DNA of 64,000 nucleotides from Asaia lannensis NBRC 102526 (GCF_024054035.1 NZ_JAMXQU010000004.1:124001-188000), one strand, 5' to 3'. Positions 27,816-37,375 are shown, counted from the first letter of the stretch. Notes: generated from the letters alone by a model not told the origin. Numbers and translations are program-made.

Positions 27816-30320
27816 TCAGGTGCCTGTGGGGTCGACCAGATCGAAGAACGGCTGCAGGTCGACCGTAAAGAAACGCGGATAAGCGGGGTCGCGCTCATAG
27901 AGCGGGTGACCGCCCCAGCGCTGCTGCATGGCCTGTCCTTCTTCGAAAAAGCGCGCTTCCTGTTCAGGCACATCGTCCGAGCCGCGTGTCAGGCTTTCAT
28001 GATGCCAGGCAAGAGCTTCGGCACAATAAACGATGCGATATCCCGCATCCCTGATTTTGAGGCAGAGATCGACATCGTTATAGGCGATGCGCAGACGGGT
28101 TTCGTCGAAACATCCAACTTCTTCGAAAACGCTGCGTCGAACGAGCATGCAGGCGGCAGTCACCGCCGTCACTTCATGGCTGAGAAGAATGCGGCCTATA
28201 TAACCGTAATCCTCGGGTCCGCAGCCGCGATGGGCATGGGCGCCGATTCCTGCGGGGCCCACGACGACACCTGCATGCTGAACGGTCTTGTTGGGGTAGA
28301 GCAGGCGCGCGCCGACTGCTGCAACACGGTCGCCAGCAAGAGCCTCATTCATCATCAGGCGCAGCCAGTTCGCGTCTTCGACGAACACGTCGTTGTTCAT
28401 GAACACGAGATAATCCGACATGCAGCTTTGAGCGGCAAGATTATTGAGCCGTGAGTAATTGAACGGCTCCTCGATCGTCACGAAGCGTACGATCGGGTGC
28501 TTGGCATATTCCTGCATGAACTCGCGTGCCTGGGGCGTAACCGACCAGTTATCGACGAGAACGATTTCCATATCAGGATAATCGGTGCGTTCGAGAAGCG
28601 TCTCGACGCACTGGCGCGTGATATCGATCTGATCCTTGAACGGAATGATGATCGAAACGCTGGGGTTTTCCTTCAGACGCCAGTCCACACGATAAAGCGT
28701 CAGGCCGTTGATCGAGGAAACGTCGGCGTCGAACCCGCGTCGGGCGAGATGATCCGAAACGGCCTTCACCCCGGCGGCAATCGCGTAGTTCTTGTTGCCT
28801 ACGGTAACCGCTGTGGAATTCGGGGTCATGCGCCAGTGGTAAAGAAGTTCAGCAGCATGGCTGATGCGATCATGCGGGATCTGTTCGCAGGCACGCAAAA
28901 TGAAATCGTGATCCTGGGCCCCGTCATATTCGGCGCGCAGGGGGCCAATTGCACGCATCGTGGCGGTTTCGACCATCGTCAGATGGCAGACATAGTTGCA
29001 GCCAAGCAGATAACGGTAGTTGAAATCCGGCTTGAAATTCGGGGCCTGCCAGTTATTGGCGAGATCGACTTTATCTTCGTCGGAGTAGACGAGCAGGGCA
29101 TCGTTTTCCTGTGCCTTGCGCAGCATGACCTCGAGAGCCACATCGACCAGCATGTCATCATGATCGAAGAAGACCGTATAGGTACCGCGTGCGGCATCCA
29201 TGCCAGCATTGGTGGCATCTGATATGCCACGATTCTTGGCCAGAGAGAGCACGCGTATGCGACTGTCCCGGGCAGCATAATCGGCTATCAGCGCCGTCGT
29301 CTGCGGGCAGACCATCCCGTCATCGATCAGGATAAGCTCCCAGTTGCGATAGGTCTGAGCCAGCACGGAATCGATGGCGGCGATATAGTCGGCCCTGAGC
29401 GGCTTGTAGGTCGGGCAGAGAACACTGATCAGCGGTTCCTCGACCAGGGGCGCCGTTACGCGCAAAAGCGCAGTCCGTTCGCGCAGGGCCGGATAATAGA
29501 GCGCAGCCCAGCGATCGTAATTGCCAAGATTGTAGCCCGCCTGCGGGATCGCACCGCGTATCTCGGTACGCAGTTTCGTCAGCTCGCGATGAAGCCGGTC
29601 GATCGTCTCGGCAATATCGAGCAGGCGTGTCTCGAGCGCATCGTCGGCAATCGAGCTCGTGAAAGGACTGCCCATAAGTTCTTCACCCCCGGGCATGACT
29701 TTGACCGAATAGCTACGGGGCGAAGATCCACGAAAGCGCTGAGGGATGGGGACCTCGAAGCCACAGTGCGGATTGCAGCCCACGGCGGCGGCAACATCGC
29801 CGCGATACCGGTCTGCGCGTGCCTGTGCGATAAGAACATTGTTGGCCGTGACGGATACGATGCAGTCACCACGCCACTCTTCCTCTCCCGGCGTTTTCTG
29901 AAGGATCCAGCCCTTGAGGGTGCCGTGGGTAATTCCATCGACGCAGCTTGTGTATTCGGGTTTCAGTTCTAGAGTGAATACGTTACCATTTTTTTGGATA
30001 TCGGAATTGACGTCGTCTTTTATTTGAAGTTCAGTGCGATCTGCGAAGCGAATTGACAATCTGTGAGGTAATCCGTCCATGAACCGTGAGGGAATTGTAT
30101 AGGCAAACCCCATTCGGTCGTGAGGCGTTTTCAATACATTCTGAACGTCCCTGCGAGGCTGGTCGGCCAGAACTTGCGCTATTTCCTGGCCATCAATCAG
30201 AATGTGCAGACGCACAGGAATGGATGGATCAAGGCGGTTCAGAGCCCAGCCGAAAAAGGTTTCTTTGTGCAGTCCGTCATAATGACCGATGAAAGGACTA
30301 TTGGCTTGGGCCGTTGTCAT
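27816..30320 (-). CDS. Large glycosyltransferase with two family-2 (GT-A) domains
   Basis: The 834-residue protein has an N-terminal beta-rich region (about 1-250, including FIGHYDGLHKETFFGWALN), then a GT2 domain starting ISVLCPTYKPLRADYIAAI with its DxD-like FFDHDDM, and a second GT2 domain starting VSIIIPFKDQIDITRQCVE with FMNNDVFVEDANWL. The end includes the conserved AYNDVDLCLKIRDAGYRIVY. It probably extends a surface polysaccharide or glycan chain by two sugars. The start is the ATG at 30320. It is divergent from a second glycosyltransferase gene. Confidence 0.92.
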   Translation of the reverse strand: MTTAQANSPFIGHYDGLHKETFFGWALNRLDPSIPVRLHILIDGQEIAQVLADQPRRDVQNVLKTPHDRMGFAYTIPSRFMDGLPHRLSIRFADRTELQIKDDVNSDIQKNGNVFTLELKPEYTSCVDGITHGTLKGWILQKTPGEEEWRGDCIVSVTANNVLIAQARADRYRGDVAAAVGCNPHCGFEVPIPQRFRGSSPRSYSVKVMPGGEELMGSPFTSSIADDALETRLLDIAETIDRLHRELTKLRTEIRGAIPQAGYNLGNYDRWAALYYPALRERTALLRVTAPLVEEPLISVLCPTYKPLRADYIAAIDSVLAQTYRNWELILIDDGMVCPQTTALIADYAARDSRIRVLSLAKNRGISDATNAGMDAARGTYTVFFDHDDMLVDVALEVMLRKAQENDALLVYSDEDKVDLANNWQAPNFKPDFNYRYLLGCNYVCHLTMVETATMRAIGPLRAEYDGAQDHDFILRACEQIPHDRISHAAELLYHWRMTPNSTAVTVGNKNYAIAAGVKAVSDHLARRGFDADVSSINGLTLYRVDWRLKENPSVSIIIPFKDQIDITRQCVETLLERTDYPDMEIVLVDNWSVTPQAREFMQEYAKHPIVRFVTIEEPFNYSRLNNLAAQSCMSDYLVFMNNDVFVEDANWLRLMMNEALAGDRVAAVGARLLYPNKTVQHAGVVVGPAGIGAHAHRGCGPEDYGYIGRILLSHEVTAVTAACMLVRRSVFEEVGCFDETRLRIAYNDVDLCLKIRDAGYRIVYCAEALAWHHESLTRGSDDVPEQEARFFEEGQAMQQRWGGHPLYERDPAYPRFFTVDLQPFFDLVDPTGT

Positions 30321-30485
30321 TGTTTGTTTCTCTTGCCAGTCACACCTGCGACACAAGTCTAGTCGCTTCAATCAATGATGCAGCAATTCAGAGGTGCTCG
30401 CTAGACGAAGTCGCGGATTTACAACAAAGGGAGATACTTCATTACAATTTCTGCAAACAGTCGTGCGGTAAACATTCGTGTTGTC

Positions 30486-31424
30486 ATGATGCAGCGTGAT
30501 GAAGGGGCCATGCTCATGGCGTGGCTCTCTTATTATGGCCGACTATTCGGCTTTGAGCATCTGACAGTCTTCGATAACGGATCCTGCGATCCGCTGACAC
30601 TTCATCTTCTGGCTCAGGCTGAACTCTGTGGTGTAACCGTGCGTCGCGATCGTCGTCACATGGACGATTTTCACGCCAAGGGACTCCATTTTGCAGAGCA
30701 GATCAGGGCGTGGGATCGGGAAGGCGAATATGATTTTGCGCTCCCTGTCGATTGCGACGAATTCATTGCAGTGGTCGATGACGACGGTCTTTCGACCAGC
30801 GCTTCACGCATAATGAGCGAATTTGATCGTCTGAGGGGAGAAAAGCGTGCGCTTCGTATCGGCACCTCGCTTTTCAACCTGCCATCGAGGCCCGGATGGT
30901 TTGCAGTCGATACACATTTCATCAAGGGGTTTCTTCCGGCGCGCAGTATCGCAACAATGGATAATGGGCATCACAATCCGACATCGTCCCTGGCTTCGGG
31001 TTTTGCCCTGTCGCGCTTTACCTATCTGCATTGGCATAACCGCGACTTCGCGCAGATGCAGCAGAGAGCGCGTCTGAAGCTTTCAAGTCCCTTGCTCGAT
31101 CCGGATGACCGGCCTTCGCTGCTGCGCTATGCTTCAACGCCCAATCTGCCAGGACGTCATCTCGTCGATCTTCTTCTCGAAGACGAGGCTCATTACCTGA
31201 CGCGTTATGACGGTATGCTGCAGGCCTATATGCCTTGGGCGTCGTCGCCCTCCGCTGTGCCGATCCATGTCGAGAACGGTCCCGTGCTGCTGCGCGATGC
31301 GCGCGGTGCGAAGCCCTGGTCGTCGGCTAATTATCTCGGCGCACAAGGGGATATCGGATCTTGGTCCCTTGGTCCGCTCCTGCATTACTTTCTCCATGGC
31401 TGGGCCGAAGGACGCCGTTTCTAG
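30486..31424 (+). CDS. Glycosyltransferase family 2-like protein
   Basis: The 312-residue (or longer) protein shows MQRDEGAMLMAWLSYYGRLFGFEHLTVFDNGS, the GT-A nucleotide-binding beginning, and PVDCDEFIAV as the DxD-type metal motif. This pattern fits the Glyco_tranf_2_4 group of surface-glycan enzymes. The annotated ATG falls inside the first beta strand (NIRVVMMQRDEG). The frame is open back to 30405 without ATG, GTG or TTG, but an ATT at 30441 follows an AAAGGGAG ribosome-binding site. Translation may therefore start there. Confidence 0.85.
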   Translation: MMQRDEGAMLMAWLSYYGRLFGFEHLTVFDNGSCDPLTLHLLAQAELCGVTVRRDRRHMDDFHAKGLHFAEQIRAWDREGEYDFALPVDCDEFIAVVDDDGLSTSASRIMSEFDRLRGEKRALRIGTSLFNLPSRPGWFAVDTHFIKGFLPARSIATMDNGHHNPTSSLASGFALSRFTYLHWHNRDFAQMQQRARLKLSSPLLDPDDRPSLLRYASTPNLPGRHLVDLLLEDEAHYLTRYDGMLQAYMPWASSPSAVPIHVENGPVLLRDARGAKPWSSANYLGAQGDIGSWSLGPLLHYFLHGWAEGRRF

Positions 31425-31426
31425 GT

Positions 31427-31444
31427 CTGTCATGAAATATTCAC
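31427..31444 (+). promoter_or_regulatory. Candidate Pho box before pstC
   Basis: CTGTCAT, a 4-nt spacer (GAAA) and TATTCAC match the PhoB direct-repeat consensus, the first half perfectly and the second partly. It starts 3 nt after the upstream glycosyltransferase stop and about 120 nt before pstC. Confidence 0.6.
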
Positions 31445-31561
31445 AGGCCGCTTTTGTCGAGGCTTGTTGTCTCCCAGCGGCTGGGAAGCTACACGACAGA
31501 CTGGCACCAGATGCCTTGAGACCCAGTGACTCCCAAGTTCGAGCCAGGACCCGACGACCGT

Positions 31562-32536
31562 ATGACTAGTGCTGCCGCGACGCGGACCCAGCCTGCCCCG
31601 CTTCAGGAAGCCCGGAAAACGCCGTTCTGGAAAGGCGATCGCCTGTTCAGACTTCTCGTCAGTGCCTGCGCCTTGCTTGTGCTGGTTTCTCTCGGCGGTC
31701 TCGTTCTCACCATGGCGCTGGGAGGCAGCAAGGCCTTCAGTACGTTCGGCCTCGGCTTTGCTTTCCGGGATGTGTGGAACCCGGTGACGAATGAATATGG
31801 TGCGCTTGCACCGGTTTTCGGCACCATCGGTTCGACCCTGATCGCGGTCCTGATCGGTGTGCCGCTTGCTTTTGGGGCAGCGTTCTGGCTGACCAATATC
31901 GCCCCTCCGATGGTGGCGGGCATCGTGGGAACGGCTGTACAGCTGCTGGCAGCTGTGCCTTCGATCATTTTTGGCATGTGGGGCTTTTTCATTGTGGTGC
32001 CGTTCATGGCCCAGCATGTGCAGCCCTTTTTCCGGCATCATTTCGGCCATGTCCCCGGCATACGCTGGCTCGTTCACGGAGCGCCGTTCGGTTATGGATT
32101 GCTGACAGGCGGTCTTGTTCTCGCTGTCATGATTACCCCCTTCGTCACGGCCGTCATGCGCGATGTTTTTGCCGTAATGCCGCCCATGCTCAAGGAGAGC
32201 GCCTACGGGCTCGGCGCGACGCGCTGGGAAGTCATGCGACGCGTCATCGTACCCTGGTCGCGTGCCGGGATGATCGGTGGTGTGGTGCTCGGCATGGGGC
32301 GTGCGCTTGGCGAGACCATGGCCGTGACCTTCGTGATCGGTAACGCCAATACGATCGGCTGGTCCCTGTTTGCGCCGCGCAATACCGTTGCCTCGCTCGT
32401 GGCTCTGGAGTTTCCCGAAAGTGCAGCAGGAAGTCTCAAGCTTTCATCCCTGTTGGCGCTCGGCTTCATTCTGATGCTCCTGTCCTTCACCACCCTTGCG
32501 ATCGCACGCTGGCTGCTGCGGGAGAAACGCGCATGA
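31562..32536 (+). CDS. pstC: Phosphate ABC transporter permease PstC
   Basis: This 324-residue inner-membrane permease of the high-affinity phosphate importer has six predicted helices and the ABC-permease loop ESAYGLGATRWEVMRRVIVPWSRAGMIGG. The segment AVPSIIFGMWGFFIVVPF is characteristic of PstC. The start is given as the ATG at 31562. A GTG at 31526 would add twelve residues. It overlaps pstA by ATGA (32533-32536). It is the first gene of the pst-pho operon. Confidence 0.95.
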   Translation: MTSAAATRTQPAPLQEARKTPFWKGDRLFRLLVSACALLVLVSLGGLVLTMALGGSKAFSTFGLGFAFRDVWNPVTNEYGALAPVFGTIGSTLIAVLIGVPLAFGAAFWLTNIAPPMVAGIVGTAVQLLAAVPSIIFGMWGFFIVVPFMAQHVQPFFRHHFGHVPGIRWLVHGAPFGYGLLTGGLVLAVMITPFVTAVMRDVFAVMPPMLKESAYGLGATRWEVMRRVIVPWSRAGMIGGVVLGMGRALGETMAVTFVIGNANTIGWSLFAPRNTVASLVALEFPESAAGSLKLSSLLALGFILMLLSFTTLAIARWLLREKRA

Positions 32537-33402
32537 GCAAGGCAATAGGGCAGGGCTGGCGCAAGGACCCCCGCGCCACGCAACGTCTCATCATGGATCG
32601 TCTGGCGACAGGCCTGAGTCTGACCGCAACGGCCATACTCGTTCTGGCGCTCGTTTCCATTCTCTGGACGCTTTTGTGGAACGGGCTTGCCGGTCTGTCG
32701 ATCGCTGCGCTGCTGCACCCCATGGGGCCGCCCGGCAGCAATGGCGGTCTGGCCAATGCCATTATCGGCAGTCTGATCCAGACGGCGGTCGCGCTGCTGA
32801 TCGCCACACCTGTCGGTCTCGGATGCGGGATCTATCTTTCGGAATTCGGCAACGGATCGCGCTTTGCGATGGCCGTGCGTTTCGTGTCGGACGTGCTGCT
32901 TTCCGCACCGTCCATTCTGATCGGTCTGTTCGTCTATCTCGTCCTCGTTGCGCCTTTCGGCCATTTCTCGGGTTTCGCCGGCTCTGTGGCGCTCGCCATT
33001 CTCGCCGTGCCGATCATTGTCCGCACGACGGAAGACATGCTGCGTCTCGTCCCGGTTGCCATGCGCGAGGCCGGTTCGGCGCTCGGTGCGGCTCACTGGC
33101 GTGTGGTGCTGTTCCTGTGCCTGCGTTCGGCCGCCCCGGGCGTGCTGACCGGTATTCTCCTTGCCCTTGCACGTGTCAGCGGCGAGACCGCTCCCCTGCT
33201 CTTTACCTCGCTGGGCAACCAGAACTGGTCCTTCAGCCTCGACAAGCCCATGGCAAGCCTGCCTATCGCCATCTATCAATATGCTGGCGCGTCCTACGAC
33301 GACTGGGTCCGTCTAGCCTGGACCGGCGCCCTTCTGGTGACGTTCGGTGTTCTGGGTATCAATATCATCGTGCGGTTCGGCTTCCGCAGCAAACAGTCAT
33401 AA
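32533..33402 (+). CDS. pstA: Phosphate ABC transporter permease PstA
   Basis: The 289-residue partner of PstC has the signature SAPSILIGLFVYLVLVAPFGHFSGFAG, the coupling loop REAGSALGAAHWRVVLFLCLRSAAPGVLTGILLALARVSGETAPLLFT (given as neighbouring blocks) and the C-terminal helix. The length matches the family. It is translationally coupled to pstC by ATGA and sits 18 nt before pstB. Confidence 0.95.
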   Translation: MSKAIGQGWRKDPRATQRLIMDRLATGLSLTATAILVLALVSILWTLLWNGLAGLSIAALLHPMGPPGSNGGLANAIIGSLIQTAVALLIATPVGLGCGIYLSEFGNGSRFAMAVRFVSDVLLSAPSILIGLFVYLVLVAPFGHFSGFAGSVALAILAVPIIVRTTEDMLRLVPVAMREAGSALGAAHWRVVLFLCLRSAAPGVLTGILLALARVSGETAPLLFTSLGNQNWSFSLDKPMASLPIAIYQYAGASYDDWVRLAWTGALLVTFGVLGINIIVRFGFRSKQS

Positions 33403-33420
33403 GCAAAGGACGATACGCTC

Positions 33421-34227
33421 ATGAGCGAAGCCCTGCAGGATTTCCCCCCGTCTACAACCGCGTCCGTCGTGCCTGAGGCGGCATTGGCTGTGCGCGAACT
33501 CGATTTCTATTACGGTGAGAAACAGGCGCTCAAATCCATTACCATGGATTTCCGCAAGCAGAACGTCACCGCCATGATCGGTCCGTCCGGCTGCGGCAAA
33601 TCCACGTTACTGCGCATTTTCAACCGTATGTACGATCTGTATCCGGGCCAGAAGGCGACGGGCTCTGTCCTGTTCGACGGCGCCAATATTCTCGATCCGG
33701 CTCTCGATCTGAACATGCTGCGCTCGCGCATCGGCATGGTGTTCCAGAAGCCGACGCCGTTTCCGATGTCGATTTACGACAATATCGCCTTTGGTGTGCG
33801 TCTGCATGAGAAGCTCTCTCGCGCAGAGATGGATGCGCGCGTTGAGGACGTTCTGACGCGCGTCGCCTTGTGGAAAGAAGTGCGCGACCGTCTGAAGGAG
33901 CCTGCCGGAGGCATGTCGGGCGGTCAGCAGCAGCGTCTGTGCATTGCGCGCAGCATTGCCACCAAGCCGGAAGTGCTCCTGCTCGACGAACCCACTTCGG
34001 CGCTCGATCCGATCTCGACTGCGCGCATCGAAGAGCTTCTCGATGAGCTGAAACAGGATTTCACCATCGCCATCGTGACGCATAACATGCAGCAGGCGGC
34101 ACGATGCGCGGATCAGGTAGCCTTCTTCTATCTCGGCTCCCTGATTGAAATGGATAGCGCTGACCGGATGTTCACCAATCCGCGTCAGAAGCAGACCCAG
34201 GATTATATCACCGGACGTTTCGGATAA
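33421..34227 (+). CDS. pstB: Phosphate ABC transporter ATPase PstB
   Basis: The 268-residue ATPase drives phosphate import. Walker A is [13 protein letters not shown], the signature is [16 protein letters not shown], Walker B is [13 protein letters not shown], and the switch His is in [13 protein letters not shown]. The ending [10 protein letters not shown] is the typical PstB C terminus. It lies within the pst-pho operon. Confidence 0.97.
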   Translation: MSEALQDFPPSTTASVVPEAALAVRELDFYYGEKQALKSITMDFRKQNVTAMIGPSGCGKSTLLRIFNRMYDLYPGQKATGSVLFDGANILDPALDLNMLRSRIGMVFQKPTPFPMSIYDNIAFGVRLHEKLSRAEMDARVEDVLTRVALWKEVRDRLKEPAGGMSGGQQQRLCIARSIATKPEVLLLDEPTSALDPISTARIEELLDELKQDFTIAIVTHNMQQAARCADQVAFFYLGSLIEMDSADRMFTNPRQKQTQDYITGRFG

Positions 34228-34257
34228 GTTTCCCCAAGCGGGTAGGGACAAGTAATC

Positions 34258-34974
34258 ATGCCAGCGGACAGCCTTCACACCGTCAAGAGCTACGAGCAGG
34301 AACTGGACCGTATGCGCGCCATGATGGCGCGTATGGGCGGGATTGTGGAAAGTCAGGTGGCGCAGGCCGTTGCTGCCGTGACCGAACATGACGAGGACGC
34401 CGCTCAGGCCGCTCCCGCGCAGGACCCGCAGGTCGATCTGCTGGAACGCGATGTCGAGGCTCTGGCAATCAGGCTTCTGGCCCTGCGTAGCCCCATGGCG
34501 GGCGATTTGCGCGAGATCGTTGCAGCGCTCAAGATCACGGGCGATCTGGAGCGTATTGGCGATTATGCCGCATCCATTGCACGTCGCAGCCAGCGTTTCG
34601 ATCTTGTGGATCGTCAGATTTCGCTCTCGGGCCTGCGCAGCATGGGCCGGCTGGTGCAGGAAAACCTGCGTCGCGTGATCGATGCCGTCACGCAGCAGGA
34701 TGCGGATCGTGCGACCGAGGTCTGGCAGGCCGATCGTGAGGTGGACGAGTATTACACGGCCATGTTCCGTGAGCTGGTCACCTATATGATGGAAGACCCG
34801 CGCAATATCAGCCCGTGCACGCATCTCCTGTTCATCGCCAAGAATTTCGAGCGTATCGGGGATCATACGACCAACATCGCCGAGCGCGTCTATTACGCCG
34901 TAACGGGTGAGAACCTGCCCGCGGTTCGTCCGCGCGGCGGCGTGCCTGCCGGGGACGATCTGGTTTCGCGATGA
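34258..34974 (+). CDS. phoU: Phosphate transport regulator PhoU
   Basis: The 238-residue all-helical protein has two PhoU repeats, each with an E/DxxxD metal-binding type motif (RSPMAGDLREIVAALKITGDLERIGDYA and FIAKNFERIGDHTTNIAERVYY). PhoU links the Pst transporter to PhoR and restrains the Pho response when phosphate is plentiful. The phoB ATG overlaps its stop (34971-34974), so both are made together. Confidence 0.96.
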   Translation: MPADSLHTVKSYEQELDRMRAMMARMGGIVESQVAQAVAAVTEHDEDAAQAAPAQDPQVDLLERDVEALAIRLLALRSPMAGDLREIVAALKITGDLERIGDYAASIARRSQRFDLVDRQISLSGLRSMGRLVQENLRRVIDAVTQQDADRATEVWQADREVDEYYTAMFRELVTYMMEDPRNISPCTHLLFIAKNFERIGDHTTNIAERVYYAVTGENLPAVRPRGGVPAGDDLVSR

Positions 34975-35666
34975 GTGGCTCCCTCGTAAAGATCGTCGTC
35001 GTCGAGGACGATCCCTCGCTCCAGCTGATGATCCGCTACAACCTCGACAAGCTGGGATACGATGTCTCGGCTTTTCCTGAAGCGGAACAGGCCTGGGAAT
35101 TCATTTCGCGCGCCCGACCGGATGCCATTGTGCTGGACTGGATGCTGCCTGGCATGTCGGGAATCGATCTGTGCCGCCGTATCAGAGGCACCTCGTCCCT
35201 TCACGATCTGCCTGTACTCATGCTGACGGCCCGTGCTGACGAGCAGGACAGTATTCGCGGCCTCGACAGCGGTGCCGACGACTACATCGCCAAGCCCTGC
35301 AGTATCGAGGCACTCGATGCGCGGCTCAGGGCACTGTTGCGCCGTACCCAGCCGGTCAAGCAGAACGTGCTGAGCTTTGCCGATCTGACACTCGATCTGC
35401 AGACCCATCGTGCCGAGCGAAGCGGTCGCGCCCTGACGCTTGGACCGACGGAATTCCGCCTTCTGGAATTCCTGATGCGTCATCCAAGACGCGTCTTTTC
35501 GCGCGAGGATCTGCTCCAGAAGGTGTGGGGCTCGAACGTGCATGTCGAGCTGCGCACGATCGATGTGCATATCCGCCGCCTGCGACGCGCGCTCAATCTC
35601 GATGACGAGCTGGATTATGTCCGCACGGTACGTTCTGCCGGCTACGCCCTTGACGATCAGGCCTGA
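34971..35666 (+). CDS. phoB: Phosphate regulon response regulator PhoB
   Basis: The 231-residue OmpR-type regulator has a receiver with acidic residues VVEDDPS, phospho-acceptor Asp in IVLDWMLPGMSG, and the conserved Lys in DYIAKP. The C-terminal winged helix ends VRTVRSAGYALDD. PhoB activates pst and pho genes at low phosphate through Pho boxes such as those suggested at 31427. It is coupled to phoU upstream and phoR downstream. Confidence 0.96.
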   Translation: MSGSLVKIVVVEDDPSLQLMIRYNLDKLGYDVSAFPEAEQAWEFISRARPDAIVLDWMLPGMSGIDLCRRIRGTSSLHDLPVLMLTARADEQDSIRGLDSGADDYIAKPCSIEALDARLRALLRRTQPVKQNVLSFADLTLDLQTHRAERSGRALTLGPTEFRLLEFLMRHPRRVFSREDLLQKVWGSNVHVELRTIDVHIRRLRRALNLDDELDYVRTVRSAGYALDDQA

Positions 35667-35678
35667 GAGACCACGCCA

Positions 35679-36824
35679 CTGACGCTACTTCTCGCTGCGC
35701 TTCTCGCGGCAACGCTTCTCGGTTGGGGAATAAGCTGGCGCCGCTGGAACAGGCACGCCACGCAGACGCGGGACGCTGTTCCCCTCGTGGCATCGGCAGC
35801 CAGCGAGGCTCCCAAAGCTCAGGCCTTTTGCGAGTTGCTCCCGATTCCGGCCGTATTACTGGGAACGGGCGGTCGTATTTTTCACGCAAACCGTGTGGCC
35901 CATTCTGTATTCGGCGATGCGCTTGGGGCGGTGATACGTCATCCGGCCGTTCAGTCGGTGCTGACGACATTGACCCCTGAAACCGGCGTTGTGACCCGCG
36001 TCGAGCTCGACGTGCCGGTCAGGCGTATCGTGCAGGTGACCTTCCGGCAGTGGCCCGAACGTTTCGCCCATGCCATTGGATGGGAAGAGGGGGTGCTGGC
36101 CATTCTGGAGGACTGCTCGGAGTTCGAGGTGGTCGATCGTATGCGCGCCGATTTCGTGGCCTATGCCAGTCATGAACTGCGCACGCCACTCGCCTCGCTG
36201 ATCGGGTTTATCGAAACCCTCCAGGGGCCTGCAGCGGATGATCCTGCGGCACAGCAGCAGTTTCTTGCCATTATGGCGGCACAGGCAGCCCGAATGGAGC
36301 GTTTGATCGGGCGTCTGCTCTATCTGTCTCGCGTGCAGCGTCTGGAGCATATGCGCCCGCACGATATGGTCGCTGCACAGGACATCATGGATCGTCTGCT
36401 GGAAGACAGTCAGATCCTGATACGTGCGTCGGATGCACGTCTCGTCATTCTGCCGACAGAAGACGATCTCTTCTTTCCTGCGGATGAGGATCAGATTGTG
36501 CAGGTTCTGCTTAATCTGGTCGAGAATGCCCTGAAATACGGAGGGCCGAATATCGAGATCCGTGCGGGGATCACGGCCGAGAACGGCAAGGGTGTGGAAA
36601 TCACCGTGGCCGATAACGGACGTGGGGTCGATAGCCAGCATGTGCCACGCCTGACCGAGCGTTTCTATCGCGTCGAAGGGCGCGCGACGGCGTCACAATC
36701 CGGCACGGGGCTCGGTCTGGCAATCGTCAAACATATTGTCGATCGTCATGGTGGACGGCTGCGTATCGAAAGCGCCCCGGGCAAGGGCATGACCTGTCGC
36801 ATCTGGCTACCCAGAACGAGCTGA
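35679..36824 (+). CDS. phoR: Phosphate-sensing histidine kinase PhoR, start at CTG
   Basis: The kinase core is clear: a PAS-like domain, H-box YASHELRTPLASLIGF, N-box VENALKYGG and G boxes NGRGV and GTGLGLAIVK. The first ordinary start codon is a GTG at 35787, which would leave no membrane anchor. Upstream in the same frame, with no stop back to the phoB end, lies a CTG at 35679 followed by about 18 hydrophobic residues and an arginine-rich turn (GWGISWRRWNRH), the normal N-terminal anchor of PhoR in this family. I infer translation from this CTG, 13 nt after phoB. The protein would be 381 residues. Confidence 0.85.
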   Translation: MTLLLAALLAATLLGWGISWRRWNRHATQTRDAVPLVASAASEAPKAQAFCELLPIPAVLLGTGGRIFHANRVAHSVFGDALGAVIRHPAVQSVLTTLTPETGVVTRVELDVPVRRIVQVTFRQWPERFAHAIGWEEGVLAILEDCSEFEVVDRMRADFVAYASHELRTPLASLIGFIETLQGPAADDPAAQQQFLAIMAAQAARMERLIGRLLYLSRVQRLEHMRPHDMVAAQDIMDRLLEDSQILIRASDARLVILPTEDDLFFPADEDQIVQVLLNLVENALKYGGPNIEIRAGITAENGKGVEITVADNGRGVDSQHVPRLTERFYRVEGRATASQSGTGLGLAIVKHIVDRHGGRLRIESAPGKGMTCRIWLPRTS

Positions 36825-36882
36825 GATCCGCGATATAGTCGTCCCGGCACGCGCGCAGAGCTGTGCCGGAAGCGGGGCGGAG

Positions 36883-37254
36883 TCAGAACCAGCCGCGTGG
36901 ATTGCGTATCGGCGCTTCATCGACCAGTGCGATAACAGGGCGTATCACGCGGACCAGCCACCAGACGAAAAGCAGTGCGAGCAGCACATAGCCGATCATG
37001 ACGAGGCACAGCACACCTGCGACCATCGCCCCCAGCAGACCGAGCCAGAATGTCCTGATCGCGTAGGTGAAGTGGCTTTCGTAGATCGTGCCTTCAGCCT
37101 CGCCCCGTTTCATGTAGGCGACGATCACGCCGGGAATGCTCGTAATGCCGAAGAAGAACGAAGCGATGAACAGGATATGGACGATCCATGCCCAGCGTCG
37201 TGCCCGTTCGCTGCGCGGCGATGCGGGCCATGTCTGGGAAAAGCTCGGTTGCAT
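36883..37254 (-). CDS. Small membrane protein, DUF4870-like
   Basis: The 123-residue protein has three to four membrane helices (WAWIVHILFIASFFFGITS, FWLGLLGAMVAGVLCLVMIGYVL, then the VWWLVRVIRPVIALVDEAP end), resembling DUF4870 proteins of unknown function. The ATG at 37254 follows an AGGAAAG ribosome-binding site. Upstream in-frame ATGs at 37278 and 37326 have less support. It sits between phoR and pstS on the opposite strand. Confidence 0.8.
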   Translation of the reverse strand: MQPSFSQTWPASPRSERARRWAWIVHILFIASFFFGITSIPGVIVAYMKRGEAEGTIYESHFTYAIRTFWLGLLGAMVAGVLCLVMIGYVLLALLFVWWLVRVIRPVIALVDEAPIRNPRGWF

Positions 37255-37310
37255 GGCGTGTTTCTTTCCTGAAGCCATATGGGGCGTGATGTCGGGTTGT
37301 GATAAAGGGT

Positions 37311-37343
37311 ATGAAGGGCGGTTCACAGAGTATCGCGAACCGC
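37311..37343. promoter_or_regulatory. Candidate control elements before pstS
   Basis: On the minus strand CTGTGAA, a 4-nt spacer (CCGC) and CCTTCAT form a degenerate Pho-box-like direct repeat. Overlapping it, GCGGTTC and GAACCGC (37318-37343) form a 7-bp inverted repeat. The region lies between pstS and the divergent small membrane gene. Both signals are suggestive only. Confidence 0.35.
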
Positions 37344-37375
37344 GCGATGATGGTTACAGAAAATCGATCGGTCAC

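Noticed and set aside
32203-33279. Minus-strand open frame of 358 codons
   Set aside because: It is antisense to pstC and pstA, and its composition (rich in R, H, Q) is typical of shadow frames.
33607-34866. Minus-strand open frame of 419 codons
   Set aside because: It is antisense to pstB and phoU, both with full motifs.
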